Assembly (NCBI GenBank): GCA_024707145.1
Contig: JANQAI010000008.1
Span: 124,001-188,000 of the forward strand
Source of the DNA: Magnetospirillum sp.
GTDB lineage: Bacteria; Pseudomonadota; Alphaproteobacteria; Rhodospirillales; Magnetospirillaceae
Direction: 5' to 3'
Length of the DNA: 64,000 nt
The translations under genes and the position numbers were made by a program. The number at the start of each line of letters is the position of its first letter. The first letter of the stretch is position 1. Below the pieces are notes generated by a model that saw nothing but the letters and a program-made list of their open reading frames with translations, was not told the origin of the DNA and searched no databases. This document shows, piece after piece, positions 8,501-17,527 of this stretch.

Positions 8501-8742
8501 CGCTCATCCTCACGACGTGCCAAGGTCCGCTGAAGGGATCGTCGGTGGTCGCCGGCTTCCGACACGGCACGAGGACAAGGTGTCGGGTCGAAGAGGATGC
8601 AAGCGGCAGGTTTAGCTCCCCTCGCGGGGCGGCGACGCCTGGGTGAACTGCCGACCAAGGCTGCTTATACGCCCGGTCGGGGTCCGGACGCAAGACGGGC
8701 GCGGCTGTCCGGAAGGAGGGACGCCGGGTTGGCCGCCCCTTT

Positions 8743-9216
8743 TCAGTATCCCACGAAGGTGCCGGCGGCGCCGATGAAGGTGGTGAACAGGCCCAGCACC
8801 AAGTTGACCACCACGATGGCGCGGATGCGGCCCTGCCAGCGGGCGGCGGCCACCAGATCGTTGGTGGCGAGCGCCCGCTTGAAGGCCAGGAAGGGGCCGA
8901 GCACCATGACGATGAACAGCAGGATCATCACCGCGCCGGTGATCTGCATGACGTCGATATGCAGATTGCCGCCCGAAATGCCGCCGCGATAGCCGGTCAG
9001 CAGCACGCCATAGCCGGTCGCCAGCAGGACGACGATGGACGCCGCCACCCAGGCGAAGAAGCGCGGCAGCACCCGGCGCCACAGGGCCAGACGCAGGGAC
9101 GCGGTCATCTCGGTCACCGACGGGCGCAGCACCATATGGGCGAAGAACATGCCGCCGACCCAGATGACGGCGGCCAGGGTGTGCAACCCGATGGCGGCAG
9201 CGAACGAGTAATCCAT
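8743..9216 (-). CDS. CopD-like four-helix membrane protein
   Basis: A 157-residue inner-membrane protein with four predicted transmembrane helices (about 5-27, 48-72, 85-110 and 130-152). The first helix contains GLHTLAAVIWVGGMFFAHM, which resembles the CopD/PcoD copper-resistance family and related heme-like four-helix proteins, with His12 and His27 as possible ligands. It lies 9 bases downstream of the ParA gene on the same strand, so the two may be co-transcribed although no functional link is obvious. Copper export is plausible but not demonstrated by the sequence. Confidence 0.65.
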   Translation of the reverse strand: MDYSFAAAIGLHTLAAVIWVGGMFFAHMVLRPSVTEMTASLRLALWRRVLPRFFAWVAASIVVLLATGYGVLLTGYRGGISGGNLHIDVMQITGAVMILLFIVMVLGPFLAFKRALATNDLVAAARWQGRIRAIVVVNLVLGLFTTFIGAAGTFVGY

Positions 9217-9225
9217 CTTCTTCCC

Positions 9226-9867
9226 TTACAGTCCCAGCTTGCCGGCGATCTCGTCGGCCAACGCCTTGATTTCCTTGGTGGCGGTATGGCGGGGATTGCT
9301 CTCCACCACGCCCTTGCCTTCCATGATGCTGGCGGCGAAGGCGACGCGGTTGCCCAGCACGGCGACCGCCACCGGCAGTTCCGCCTGGTCGATCTTCTTG
9401 CGCACCGCATCCACCAGCTTGCCCTTGGCCGGGGTGCGGTTGAACACCACCAGCGCCGCCGACTTCTCCTTCCTGGCCATGTCGAGCGTCGGCTGGGTGG
9501 CCCACAGGTCCATGGGCGACGGCTGCATGGGCACCATGATCAGGTCGGCGGCACGCACGGCGATGCGCACGTCGGTTTCGGCATGGGGCGGGCTGTCCAC
9601 CAGAATGATGTCCACGTCGCGCTTCATGCGGTCCAGTTCGGTGGACAGGCGCCAACCCGACGCCTGGAGAAAGGTAATGCCGGCACCGTCGGAATCCACC
9701 AGCGCCTTGCGCACCTCGTACCAGGTGGCGAGCGACCCCTGCGGATCGATGTCGATCAGTCCCACACGCTTGCCCGCGCGGGCATAGGCCACCGCCAACT
9801 GGGCGGCCATGGTGGTCTTTCCCGCGCCGCCCTTCTGCTGGGCGATGGTGACGATCTTGGCCGGCAT
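9226..9867 (-). CDS. Orphan ParA/MinD-family ATPase
   Basis: A 213-residue P-loop ATPase. It has the deviant Walker A motif KGGAGKTTMA near the N-terminus, the A' motif DIDPQGSLATW and the Walker B segment IILVDSPPHAETD. ParA-like ATPases bind DNA or membrane as ATP-dependent dimers and position plasmids, chromosomes or protein clusters. No ParB or parS-like partner is adjacent, and the short length without an N-terminal HTH matches the orphan ParA group that positions cytoplasmic or polar complexes. Start ATG at 9867. The cargo is unknown. Confidence 0.85.
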   Translation of the reverse strand: MPAKIVTIAQQKGGAGKTTMAAQLAVAYARAGKRVGLIDIDPQGSLATWYEVRKALVDSDGAGITFLQASGWRLSTELDRMKRDVDIILVDSPPHAETDVRIAVRAADLIMVPMQPSPMDLWATQPTLDMARKEKSAALVVFNRTPAKGKLVDAVRKKIDQAELPVAVAVLGNRVAFAASIMEGKGVVESNPRHTATKEIKALADEIAGKLGL

Positions 9868-9896
9868 GGCTCCCCCTGGGTGCGCTAGGTTTCCCC

Positions 9897-10935
9897 CTAG
9901 CGCGAAAGGCTAGCCGGTTCGCTCACTTTTGCAAGTGCGAATGGCCCGGGCTTGAGCGATGTCACCGCTCTGGAACCGCCGGGGAAGCGGACTCCCAGGT
10001 CCACCGTCAGCTGCGGCAGATGAAGCAGCGCCAGCACGGCAAGGACGCCGCCCCACAGGCGCCGGTGGTTGCGCTCCGCCATCAGCGGCCGGCTCAGACT
10101 CCACAGGGCAGTCAAGGCGGGGCCGCTCAGCATCAGCGCGGGCGCCATGTAAAAGGCGGCGGGCTGCCCGAAAAGCACCGGCACCTGGGCGACGAGAATG
10201 CACGCCAGCAGGCGGGCGAACTTGTCCTGTGGCACCAGCCCGCGCCGGCGCAGGCGGAAATAGGCCGCCAGCAGGGCCAGCGCGGCCAGGATGGTGGCCG
10301 AGAGGATCAGCTTGGCCCCGGTGGCGCTGCGGGGCGCTGCGAGTTCCCAGGACGGAATGGCGGGGACGGCGAACACCACCCACGCGACCGCCCCCCACCC
10401 CCACGTAGACGAGGAAGCGGCGGCGGTCCAGCAGCAGCAGCGGCACCACGCCCAGCACCGCGAAGTGCACCTGGCAGGCCACGCCCAGGGCCACGGCGAT
10501 GCCGGCCAATGCGGCCCGGTGATCCATGCGGGTGGGTGGCCCGGGCGGGCGGGCGTTCACCATGGGCGCGACCGCCGTCACCAACAGGGTCACGGCGACG
10601 ACCAGAAGCGGCCCGGGATCGGGCGACAGCAGCGGCACGGTCTGCGCCAGCAAGGCCGGCAGCAGGGCGCCGGTGGTCAGGAACAGCGAACGCCCCATCA
10701 GCCACAGCGACAATCCCGCCAGCACGGAGATCGCCAAAGGCATTTCCACCAGTGTGGCCTCGACGCTACGTAGCGCCAGCATGAAAGCCAGCGGCAGCAT
10801 CCACAGGGCCAGTTCTTGAAATGGGCGGGAACGGTTCACGGCGGCAAGGCCCTGCAACGGAAAGGCGACGCCAAGGCGTGTAGCCCAAGCGTCCGACCAG
10901 GGCAAGCCGCACTCGAAAGGGCTGGCGTCACACAC
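9897..10935 (-). pseudogene. Polytopic membrane protein, frameshifted
   Basis: A hydrophobic protein of about 345 residues if one base is corrected. The first part (10935 to about 10400) gives successive membrane helices (for example LALWMLPLAFMLAL, VAVTLLVTAVAPM, FAVLGVVPLLLL), and the second part (10379 to 9897) continues with helices in another frame (LILSATILAALALLAAYF). The switch falls on a C6-A-C5 tract at 10391-10402 and the total length is 3n+1, so one surplus base explains it. The layout resembles integral-membrane glycosyltransferase-like proteins, but no motif allows a firm call. The GTG start is uncertain. It may be a sequencing error rather than a dead gene. Confidence 0.6.
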
Positions 10936-11025
10936 CGGATGGGCGCTGCCGCTTTCCCCGGTTGCGCCCGCCGGCCAGCCGGCGCATGATCCGGCCGCGT
11001 CCCGTCATCCCTCCAAGGTTTTTCC

Positions 11026-11823
11026 ATGGATCTCCTTCTGCAAGCCCTGCTGCTCGGCATCGTCGAGGGCGTGACCGAGTTCCTGCCCATTTCCTCCACT
11101 GCGCACCTGATCCTGGTGGGCGAGCTACTGGGCTTCCACGGGCCAGCCGGCAAGACGTTCGAGATCGTCATCCAGCTTGGCGCCATCCTGGCGGTCTGCG
11201 TGGTCTATTGGCGCCGCCTGTGGGGCGCCGCCATCCACGTCACCACCCAGCCGAGCGCCCGGCACTTCGTGCGCAACGTCATCGTCGGCGTGCTGCCGGC
11301 GCTGGTCATCGGCGCCGTCGCCTACAAGTACATCAAGGTGATGCTGGACCATCCGGCGGTGTCGGCGGTCTCGTTGATCGTCGGCGGCTTCCTTATCCTG
11401 GCCATCGAGCGGCTGGTGAAGAAGGGCCGTTTCTTCGCCGTCGAGGATTTCCCCCTGCCGCTGGCGGTCAAGATCGGCTTCTGCCAGTGCCTGGCCATGA
11501 TCCCCGGCGTGTCGCGCGCCGGCGCCACCATCATGGGCGCCATGGTGCTGGGCGTGGACCGCAAGGCGGCGGCGGAATACTCGTTCTTCCTGGCCATCCC
11601 CACCATGCTGGCGGCCACCGTCTACTCGCTGTGGAAGGCCCGCGCCGAGCTGTCCTTCGATGGTTTCGCGCTGATCGCCGGCGGCTTCATCGTCGCCTTC
11701 CTGTCGGCGCTGATCGTGGTCAAGGGCTTCATCGCCTTCATCAGCCGCCACGGCTTCGCCCCCTTCGCCTGGTACCGCATCGTCTTCGGCGCCGTCATGC
11801 TGGCGGTGCTGTTCGTCAAGTAG
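11026..11823 (+). CDS. uppP: Undecaprenyl-diphosphate phosphatase
   Basis: Inner-membrane phosphatase of 265 residues (BacA family) that turns undecaprenyl diphosphate into the monophosphate carrier used for peptidoglycan and other envelope glycans; overexpression gives bacitracin resistance. The two conserved signatures are visible: EGVTEFLPISSTAHL near the N-terminus and PGVSRAGATIMGA around residue 160. About eight hydrophobic helices are present and the length is normal for the family. Start ATG at 11026. It is divergent from the frameshifted membrane gene and is not clearly in an operon. Confidence 0.95.
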   Translation: MDLLLQALLLGIVEGVTEFLPISSTAHLILVGELLGFHGPAGKTFEIVIQLGAILAVCVVYWRRLWGAAIHVTTQPSARHFVRNVIVGVLPALVIGAVAYKYIKVMLDHPAVSAVSLIVGGFLILAIERLVKKGRFFAVEDFPLPLAVKIGFCQCLAMIPGVSRAGATIMGAMVLGVDRKAAAEYSFFLAIPTMLAATVYSLWKARAELSFDGFALIAGGFIVAFLSALIVVKGFIAFISRHGFAPFAWYRIVFGAVMLAVLFVK

Positions 11824-11980
11824 CATCGCGGGGGCACCGGGCGGCTGCCCGTCTTCGTGCCTCCACCCTCGTGTTGATGGTTTGATGCATACCCCCTAAG
11901 CCCACCTGCCTCTCGGTTGATGCACCCTTCCGGCCTCCCCACCTCAGGCCCGAGGAAAGCCCGAACACGAGGTGGCATCC

Positions 11981-12226
11981 ATGCTTTCGACCAAAGCGCC
12001 TTTCCTGGCCCGCGCCCTGCCTTCGCCGCTGGCGGCCGTCTTCCTGACACTGCTGCTGGCGGTGCTGGCGCTGTCGGGCTGCAATACCATGTCGGGCTTC
12101 GGCGAGGATGTCTCCGCCGCCGGGCGCGGCATCGACCAGAGCTCCGAGGCGACCCAGGAAAAGATGACCGGCAAGGAACACACGGAACCGCCGCGAACGA
12201 CGACAAATCCTGGCGGCGGTTACTAA
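11981..12226 (+). CDS. Entericidin-like small lipoprotein
   Basis: A short membrane lipoprotein of about 81 residues. After a hydrophobic signal (VFLTLLLAVLALSGC) comes the lipobox LSGC and then NTMSGFGEDVSAAGRGI, the signature of entericidin EcnA/EcnB proteins, which form a small toxin-antidote pair in enterobacteria; alphaproteobacterial homologues are mostly single and of unknown role. The hydrophilic tail is longer than usual. ATG at 11981 is favoured over GTG at 11972 by the GAGGTGG ribosome site. No second entericidin gene is adjacent. Confidence 0.82.
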   Translation: MLSTKAPFLARALPSPLAAVFLTLLLAVLALSGCNTMSGFGEDVSAAGRGIDQSSEATQEKMTGKEHTEPPRTTTNPGGGY

Positions 12227-12295
12227 AACCCTTGGCAGCGGGCAAAGGCCGGTGCCACCATCGACACCGGTCATCCGCCCGGATCCCAGGGAGCC

Positions 12296-13465
12296 ATGAA
12301 GAAAGACAGCCTTCTCGTCCACGCCGGCCGCCATCCCGAGCGCTATCACGGCGCCGTGAATCCCCCGGTCTACCACGCCTCGACCATCCTCCACCCCTCG
12401 GTGGCGGCCATGGAGGCCAGCGGCAAGAAACCCTTCGACGGCGTGCGCTACGGCCGCTACGGCACCCCCACCACCTTCGCCTTCGAGGAAGCCGTGGCGG
12501 CGGTGGAAGGCGGCGCCAAGGCCATTGCCATGCCGTCGGGGCTGGCCGCCATCACCGGCACGCTGATGGCCCTGCTGAAGACGGGCGACCATCTGCTGAT
12601 GGTGGACAGCGCCTATTTCCCCACCCGCAAGTTCTGCGACGCGGTGCTGGCCGGCCTGGGCGTCGAGACCACCTATTACGATCCCGCCATCGGCGCCGGC
12701 ATCGAGGTGCTGCTGCGCCCCAACACCCGGCTGGTGTTCACCGAATCGCCCGGTTCGCTGACCTTCGAGGTGCAGGACATCCCCGCCATCGCCGCCGCCG
12801 CCCATGCCCACGGCGCCCTGGTGGCCATGGACAACACCTGGGGCATCCAGAGTTTCCAGCCCTTCGTCCACGGCGTCGACGTCTCCATCCAGGCCTGCAC
12901 CAAATACGTGGTCGGCCACGCCGATGCCATGCTGGGCTCCATCACCGTGGCCGACGAAGCGCTGTGGCTGCGCCTGAAGACCTCGGTGGCGGCGTTCGGC
13001 CATTCCCCCGGGGCCGAGGAAATGTTCCTGGGCCTGCGCGGCCTGCGCACCCTGGGCGTGCGCCTGCGCCATCACGCCGAAACGGCTCTCAAGCTGGCCT
13101 CGTGGCTGAAGGACCGGCCCGAGGTGGCAAGCGTGCTCTACCCCCCCCTGCCCGGCGATGCCGGCCATGAGCTGTGGAAGCGCGACTTCACCGGCGCCTG
13201 CGGCCTGTTCGGCGTGATCCTCAAGCCGGCGCCGAAGGCGGCGGTGGACGCCATGCTGGATGGCTTCACCCACTTCAACCTGGGCTATTCCTGGGGCGGC
13301 TTTGAAAGCCTGGTGATCCCCACCACCGGCCATTCCATCATCCGCACCGCCACCAAGTGGGACCCGCCGGGCCCGTCCCTGCGCTTCCACGCCGGGCTGG
13401 AGGACGCCGACGACCTGCTGGCCGACCTGGAGGCCGGGCTGGCCCGGCTGAAGGCGGCGGGCTGA
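12296..13465 (+). CDS. metC: Cystathionine beta-lyase
   Basis: PLP fold-type I enzyme of the Cys/Met metabolism family, 389 residues, converting cystathionine to homocysteine, ammonia and pyruvate in methionine synthesis. The PLP lysine is Lys203 in SIQACTKYVVGHAD, and the family phrases YGRYGTPTTFAFEEAV and MPSGLAAITGTL (cofactor phosphate site) are clear. The C-terminal YSWGGFESL and HSIIRTA match MetC better than cystathionine gamma-synthase. Start ATG at 12296 just after CAGGGAGCC. It runs directly into the DUF1007 gene with 1 base between the stop and the next GTG, so it heads a three-gene unit with the metal exporter. Confidence 0.9.
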   Translation: MKKDSLLVHAGRHPERYHGAVNPPVYHASTILHPSVAAMEASGKKPFDGVRYGRYGTPTTFAFEEAVAAVEGGAKAIAMPSGLAAITGTLMALLKTGDHLLMVDSAYFPTRKFCDAVLAGLGVETTYYDPAIGAGIEVLLRPNTRLVFTESPGSLTFEVQDIPAIAAAAHAHGALVAMDNTWGIQSFQPFVHGVDVSIQACTKYVVGHADAMLGSITVADEALWLRLKTSVAAFGHSPGAEEMFLGLRGLRTLGVRLRHHAETALKLASWLKDRPEVASVLYPPLPGDAGHELWKRDFTGACGLFGVILKPAPKAAVDAMLDGFTHFNLGYSWGGFESLVIPTTGHSIIRTATKWDPPGPSLRFHAGLEDADDLLADLEAGLARLKAAG

Positions 13466-13466
13466 G

Positions 13467-14054
13467 GTGAGGCGCCTTGCCGCCTGGACGCTGGCGCTGC
13501 TGCTGGCGCCCGCCGCCGCGTCGGCCCATCCCCACGTGCTGATCGATTCCCACGCCATCATCCAGTTCGACAAGGGCAAGGTGGTGGCGCTGCTGATGGG
13601 CTGGAAGTTCGACCCGGTCTATTCCAGTTCGCTGGTGCAGGATTACGACGCGGACAAGAGCGGCGGGCTGTCGCCCCAGGAAATCGCCAGCCTGGAGCGC
13701 GAGGCGTTCCAGGACACCGCCCAGTACAGCTATTTCACCTATGCCCAGGTGGACGGCAAGGCGGTTTCCTGGCCCAAGGCCGCCGACTTCAAAGTGCTGA
13801 CCTACAAGGACACCCTGGTCTACAGCTTCCGCCTCGGCCTGCCCCAACCGGTGGACCCGCGCAAGCAGGCGTTCCGTTTCTCCACCTACGAGGAAACCTA
13901 CTACATCGACATCGATTTTCCCGACGACGGCGCCGTCAAGTTGATCGGCGACGGCTCGGCCGGCTGCCATGCCAAGATTTCGCCCGATTTGGACAACAAG
14001 CTGTATGGCGGAGTGGTTGTGCCGAAGAAGGTGGAGATCACATGCGACCCGTGA
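13467..14054 (+). CDS. DUF1007 periplasmic metal-transport accessory protein
   Basis: A 195-residue exported protein with a cleavable signal peptide (LALLLAPAAASAHP). The mature part starts with HPHVLIDSHAIIQF, the hallmark of DUF1007 proteins, which are found next to nickel/cobalt or zinc transporters and are thought to hand over metal in the periplasm through the N-terminal HPH motif. An EF-hand-like acidic loop (DYDADKSGGLSPQE) follows. GTG start at 13467. Its end overlaps the NicO exporter gene by 13 bases, which indicates translational coupling. Confidence 0.85.
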   Translation: MRRLAAWTLALLLAPAAASAHPHVLIDSHAIIQFDKGKVVALLMGWKFDPVYSSSLVQDYDADKSGGLSPQEIASLEREAFQDTAQYSYFTYAQVDGKAVSWPKAADFKVLTYKDTLVYSFRLGLPQPVDPRKQAFRFSTYEETYYIDIDFPDDGAVKLIGDGSAGCHAKISPDLDNKLYGGVVVPKKVEITCDP

Positions 14055-14995
14055 CCAAAGGTGCGCTGCTGGCGCTGGCATTGGCGACCCTGCCGGCGCT
14101 CGCCCATGCCGGCCTGCTGCCGCCCCCCGCCCCGGTGCCCGGCGGCGAGTTGCCCGAGCCCCTGCGCTCGCTCGCCGCCTGGGGATTCGGCCTGCAGCGC
14201 CAGCTCAACGGCGAGATGCGCGCCCATCTGGCGGCGCTGAAGGAAGGCGGTTCCATCCAGCCGGCGCTGGCGCTGATGACCGCCGCCTTCCTGTACGGCG
14301 TCTTCCACGCCGTCGGGCCGGGCCATGGCAAGGTGGTGATCGGCTCGTGGCTGGTCAGCCGCCGGGCGCGGGTCACCTGGGGATTGGCCGCCTGCGGCCT
14401 GTCCGCCCTGGCCCAGGCGGTGGTGGCCATCGCCGTGGTCGCCGTCCTGGCCGGGCTGGCGGCGCTGGCGCCCAAGGACATCCTGGCCCAGGCGGCTTGG
14501 CTGGAGGTAGGCTCCTACGGTCTGATTGCCGCCATGGGGCTGGCCATGGGCTGGAACACCCTGCGCGGCCGCCACGCCTGCGGCCATGACCATAGCCATG
14601 ACCACGGTCATGCCTGCTGCGGCCATGATCATCACCATCATCACCACGACGAGGCCGAGGACCGCCGCACCCTGTGGGCCATGGCCGCAGCCATCGGCTT
14701 CCGCCCGTGTTCGGGCGCCATCCTGGTGCTGCTGTTCACCCTGGCCAACGGCCTGTTCGCCGTGGGCATCGCCGCCACCTTCGCCATGGCGGCCGGCGTC
14801 GGCCTGACCGTCTCCGGCATCGGCCTGTCGGCCCTGGGGCTCAACCGCCTGCTGGACCGGGGTGCCGGGCGCTCCCGCCACGCCGACACCCTGCGCAAGG
14901 CCCTGTCCCTGGCCGGCGCCGGCGCCATCACCCTGATGGGCGTGGTGCTGCTGCTGGGCGCGGTGCAAGGCGGGGCGCCAGTGTTGACGGGTTGA
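14042..14995 (+). CDS. Nickel/cobalt exporter, NicO/RcnA family
   Basis: Inner-membrane transporter of 317 residues with a signal-like first helix and about six further helices. The diagnostic features are GVFHAVGPGHGKVVIGSWL in an early helix, a cytoplasmic loop very rich in histidine (about 178-202, HDHSHDHGHA and HHHHHH) and GFRPCSGAILVLLF in the next helix. These are family traits of RcnA/NicO proteins that export or, in some lineages, import Ni(II)/Co(II). With DUF1007 immediately upstream it forms a metal-handling pair. No metalloregulator such as RcnR is adjacent. Confidence 0.88.
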   Translation: MRPVTKGALLALALATLPALAHAGLLPPPAPVPGGELPEPLRSLAAWGFGLQRQLNGEMRAHLAALKEGGSIQPALALMTAAFLYGVFHAVGPGHGKVVIGSWLVSRRARVTWGLAACGLSALAQAVVAIAVVAVLAGLAALAPKDILAQAAWLEVGSYGLIAAMGLAMGWNTLRGRHACGHDHSHDHGHACCGHDHHHHHHDEAEDRRTLWAMAAAIGFRPCSGAILVLLFTLANGLFAVGIAATFAMAAGVGLTVSGIGLSALGLNRLLDRGAGRSRHADTLRKALSLAGAGAITLMGVVLLLGAVQGGAPVLTG

Positions 14996-15014
14996 ACCGG
15001 AAGCACATTCCTAC

Positions 15015-15126
15015 CGTCATGCCCGCGCTTGACGCGGGCATCCACGTGGCCCCGCCGGCCCTATTGTTACCTATGGATTTTCCGCGGTGACGTGTGGATC
15101 GCCGGGTCAAGCCCGGCGATGACGAC
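15015..15126. repeat. Dispersed palindromic intergenic repeat, family 1 (copy A)
   Basis: CGTCATGCCCGCGCTTGACG at one end and GGTCAAGCCCGGCGATGACG at the other, each a small hairpin, inverted relative to each other around a 45-base centre. Related copies lie at 21998, 23263, 38204 and 50684. It fills the gap after the NicO gene and may serve as a transcript end. Confidence 0.75.
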
Positions 15127-15160
15127 AAGAAAGGGAACGTTCCGTTAATCGGCCACCCCC

Positions 15161-16183
15161 CTACCGAGCGTCCAGCCTGATCTCGATGCGGCGGTTCTTG
15201 GCTAAGGCATCCTCGGTGTCGGCCTTGTCCAGCGGCTGGAATTCGCCAAAGCCGGCGGCGGCGAGATGGCTGGCGGGGACGCCGTTGGCGGCCAGGGTCT
15301 TGACCACGGTGATGGCGCGCGCCGTCGACAGTTCCCAGTTGGAGGGGAAGCGGCCCGAGGCGATGGGACGCTTGTCAGTATGGCCGTCCACCCGCAGCAC
15401 CCAGTTCACGTCCTTGGGAATCTGGGTGGAAAGCTCGTTGAGCGTCTTGGCCAGGGCGCGCACCTGCTCGATACCGTCCAGGCCCATCTCGGCCGAGGCG
15501 GTGTCGAACAGTACCTCGGACTGGAAGACGAAGCGGTCGCCCTCGACCCGGATGCCGGGGCGGTTGCCCAGCACCTGACGCAGCTTGCCGAAGAATTCCG
15601 AGCGGTAGCGCTGCAATTCCTCCACCTTGCTGGCCAGGGCCACGTTCAGGCGCTGGCCCAGATCGGCGATCTGCACCTTCTGGTCGGCGGCCACCTTCTC
15701 GGAAGCCTCCAAGGCGGCGGCGACGCGGGCCAGTTCGTTCTGAATCGCGGTGAGCTGCTGGTTGAGCAGGGCCGCCTCGGCGCGGGCGGCCAGGCTGGCG
15801 GTCTTCTCGCCGGCCAGGGCGTCGCCCTGCTCGGCCAACTGGGCCTCCAGCTCGGCCTTCAGCGCCGACAGCGCGGCCACGTCGTGCTCCAGCTTCTCGC
15901 GCTCGGCGTCGGAACTGGTGAGTTGGCCCGACAACTTGGAAACGTCGCCGCGCAGGGATTCGTTGGCCTTCTTCTCCAGGGACAATTGCTCCACCAGGGC
16001 GGCCATCTCGCGGCCCAGGCGGTCCAGCGCCCGCTCGCTGCCCGACAGGGCGTTGCCCAGGAAATACTGGGCCAGCACGAAGACTAGCAGCACGAAGATG
16101 ATCACCATCAACAGGCCGGACAGAGCGTCGACGAAGCCCGGCCAGATGTCGACGGTGCGGCGGGCGCGGCGGCCGCCGATCAT
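15161..16183 (-). CDS. OmpA/MotB-family peptidoglycan-binding protein
   Basis: A 340-residue protein with one N-terminal membrane helix (about 22-42, LSGLLMVIIFVLLVFVLAQY), a long Ala/Glu/Lys-rich coiled coil (about 55-185) and a C-terminal OmpA domain (about 200-340) with FDTASAEMG, RVDGHTDKRP and NRRIEIRL. This is the layout of MotB/TolR-like stators that anchor an ion-driven motor to peptidoglycan. The gene begins with an ATG overlapping the corrected stop of the MotA/ExbB-like gene (ATGA), so both should form one complex. Flagellar MotB is not certain; proteins of this size occur in non-flagellar stators as well. Confidence 0.85.
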   Translation of the reverse strand: MIGGRRARRTVDIWPGFVDALSGLLMVIIFVLLVFVLAQYFLGNALSGSERALDRLGREMAALVEQLSLEKKANESLRGDVSKLSGQLTSSDAEREKLEHDVAALSALKAELEAQLAEQGDALAGEKTASLAARAEAALLNQQLTAIQNELARVAAALEASEKVAADQKVQIADLGQRLNVALASKVEELQRYRSEFFGKLRQVLGNRPGIRVEGDRFVFQSEVLFDTASAEMGLDGIEQVRALAKTLNELSTQIPKDVNWVLRVDGHTDKRPIASGRFPSNWELSTARAITVVKTLAANGVPASHLAAAGFGEFQPLDKADTEDALAKNRRIEIRLDAR

Positions 16184-17317
16184 GCCCCGCCCTCCACGTC
16201 CTCGGCCACGGCGGCGATGGTGCGGGCCAGCAGCTTGAACTCGGAGCGCAGGCTCGGCGATCAGCTCGTCATGGCCGTGCGCGGTTTCATCCACCAGCCG
16301 CGCCAGGGCCACGTCCATGTTGCGGATATGGGTGCGGGTGGTTTCGTCCATGCCACCCTGAGCCCCGTCCGCCAGCTTGGCCAGCAGCGGCCGCATGTCC
16401 ATCTGGGCCTCGCCCAGTTTGATCATCAGCGCCTGCTCGGCCCGCATGTGGTCGGTCAGGGTGGACAGCTTGTCGGTGAGCGAGCGGATGTTGGCATTGG
16501 TGGAGATGCGGCTTTCCTCGCCGCGCGCCATGATGCGCTGCAACTCGTCCAGGCTGTCGGCAGTCTGCTCCAGCAGCGCCTGGATGTAGGCGGGCACCGG
16601 CTGGTCGCCCTCGGCCGACAGGGTGCCGCCGCCCAGCTTGGTCTGGCCGGCCAGCCAGTCCTCCAGCTCGTTGTAGAAGGCGTTCTGCGCCTGTCCGGCC
16701 TGGAGGTCGAGGAAGCCCAGCACCAGCGAGCCGGCGAGGCCGAACAGCGAAGTGGAGAAGGCGGTGCCCATGCCGCCCAGCGGCGCCTCCAGCCCGGTCT
16801 TCAGCCGCTCGAAGGCGGCGGCTGCGTCGGAGCCCGACACCGACAGCGAGTTGATGACCTCGCCCACCGAACCGATGGTGCGCGACAGCCCCCAGAAGGT
16901 GCCCAGCAGACCCAGGAAGATCAGCAGGCCGACGAAATAGCGCGCCAGGTCGCGCCCCTCGTCCAGGCGGGCGGCGATGGAATCCAGCAGCGAACGCAGC
17001 GTCATGGCCGACAGGCTCATGCGGCCCTGGCGCTCGCCCAGCATGGAGGCCATGGGCGCCAGCAGGCGCAGCTTGCCGCCCGACAGCGCCGGCTGGCCGC
17101 GCCGCCAGCTTTCCAGCCAGTCCACCTCGGGCTTGAGCAGCAGCACCTGGCGGAAATTCATGACGATGCCCACCAGGAACACGCCGATGATCAGGCCGTT
17201 GAGGCCCGGATTGGCCATGAAGGCGTGGGACAGGCCCGGCGCCAGCACACCGGCCACGGCGGCGACGGCAGCCAGGAAGACGGCCATGCGCAGGAGATAG
17301 CGGTTGGGTCGGGTCAT
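16180..17317 (-). CDS. MotA/TolQ/ExbB-like proton-channel protein (one-base frameshift)
   Basis: An inner-membrane protein of about 378 residues if one base is removed. It has two N-terminal helices, a third pair around residues 125-200 (LIFLGLLGTFWGLSRTIGSV, the ExbB/MotA signature) and a coiled-coil tail rich in Asp, Glu and Leu. The reading frame changes at the GG of 16251-16252: as written it fuses to the next gene through a low-complexity HHRRRGRGRGGRG stretch, whereas dropping one base gives LRSEFKLLARTIAAVAEDV and a TGA at 16180-16182 overlapping the OmpA gene start. The separate-gene reading is more credible. Start ATG at 17317 after GGAGCACATTC. Confidence 0.78.
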
Positions 17318-17527
17318 GAATGTGCTCCGGAAGTGGTCCGGTCATTGTTGGGATGGAATGTGTCCATTCCAGGGCGCAAACGGGCCATGAGCGAAGGACA
17401 TAAGGATAGAAGGCGGGACGCGCCAGGGTAGACACCATGAACGTTGCTTGAACCAGCCGTTCAGAACCGGTTGCCGTGGCTTTTGCCATCCTGTGGTCAG
17501 CGATTGTTACCACGCAGGAGACATGCC

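Noticed and set aside
11816-13579. 587-residue minus-strand ORF
   Set aside because: Antisense of metC and entericidin; no recognisable motif.
15161-17317. Single 718-residue MotA-OmpA fusion protein
   Set aside because: One surplus base explains the fusion; the separate-gene reading gives normal ends and an ATGA overlap.
15161-17317. Zorya-type anti-phage system (ZorA/ZorB)
   Set aside because: The MotA-OmpA layout is similar, but no ZorC/D/E genes are adjacent and the MotA-like protein lacks a very long helical tail.
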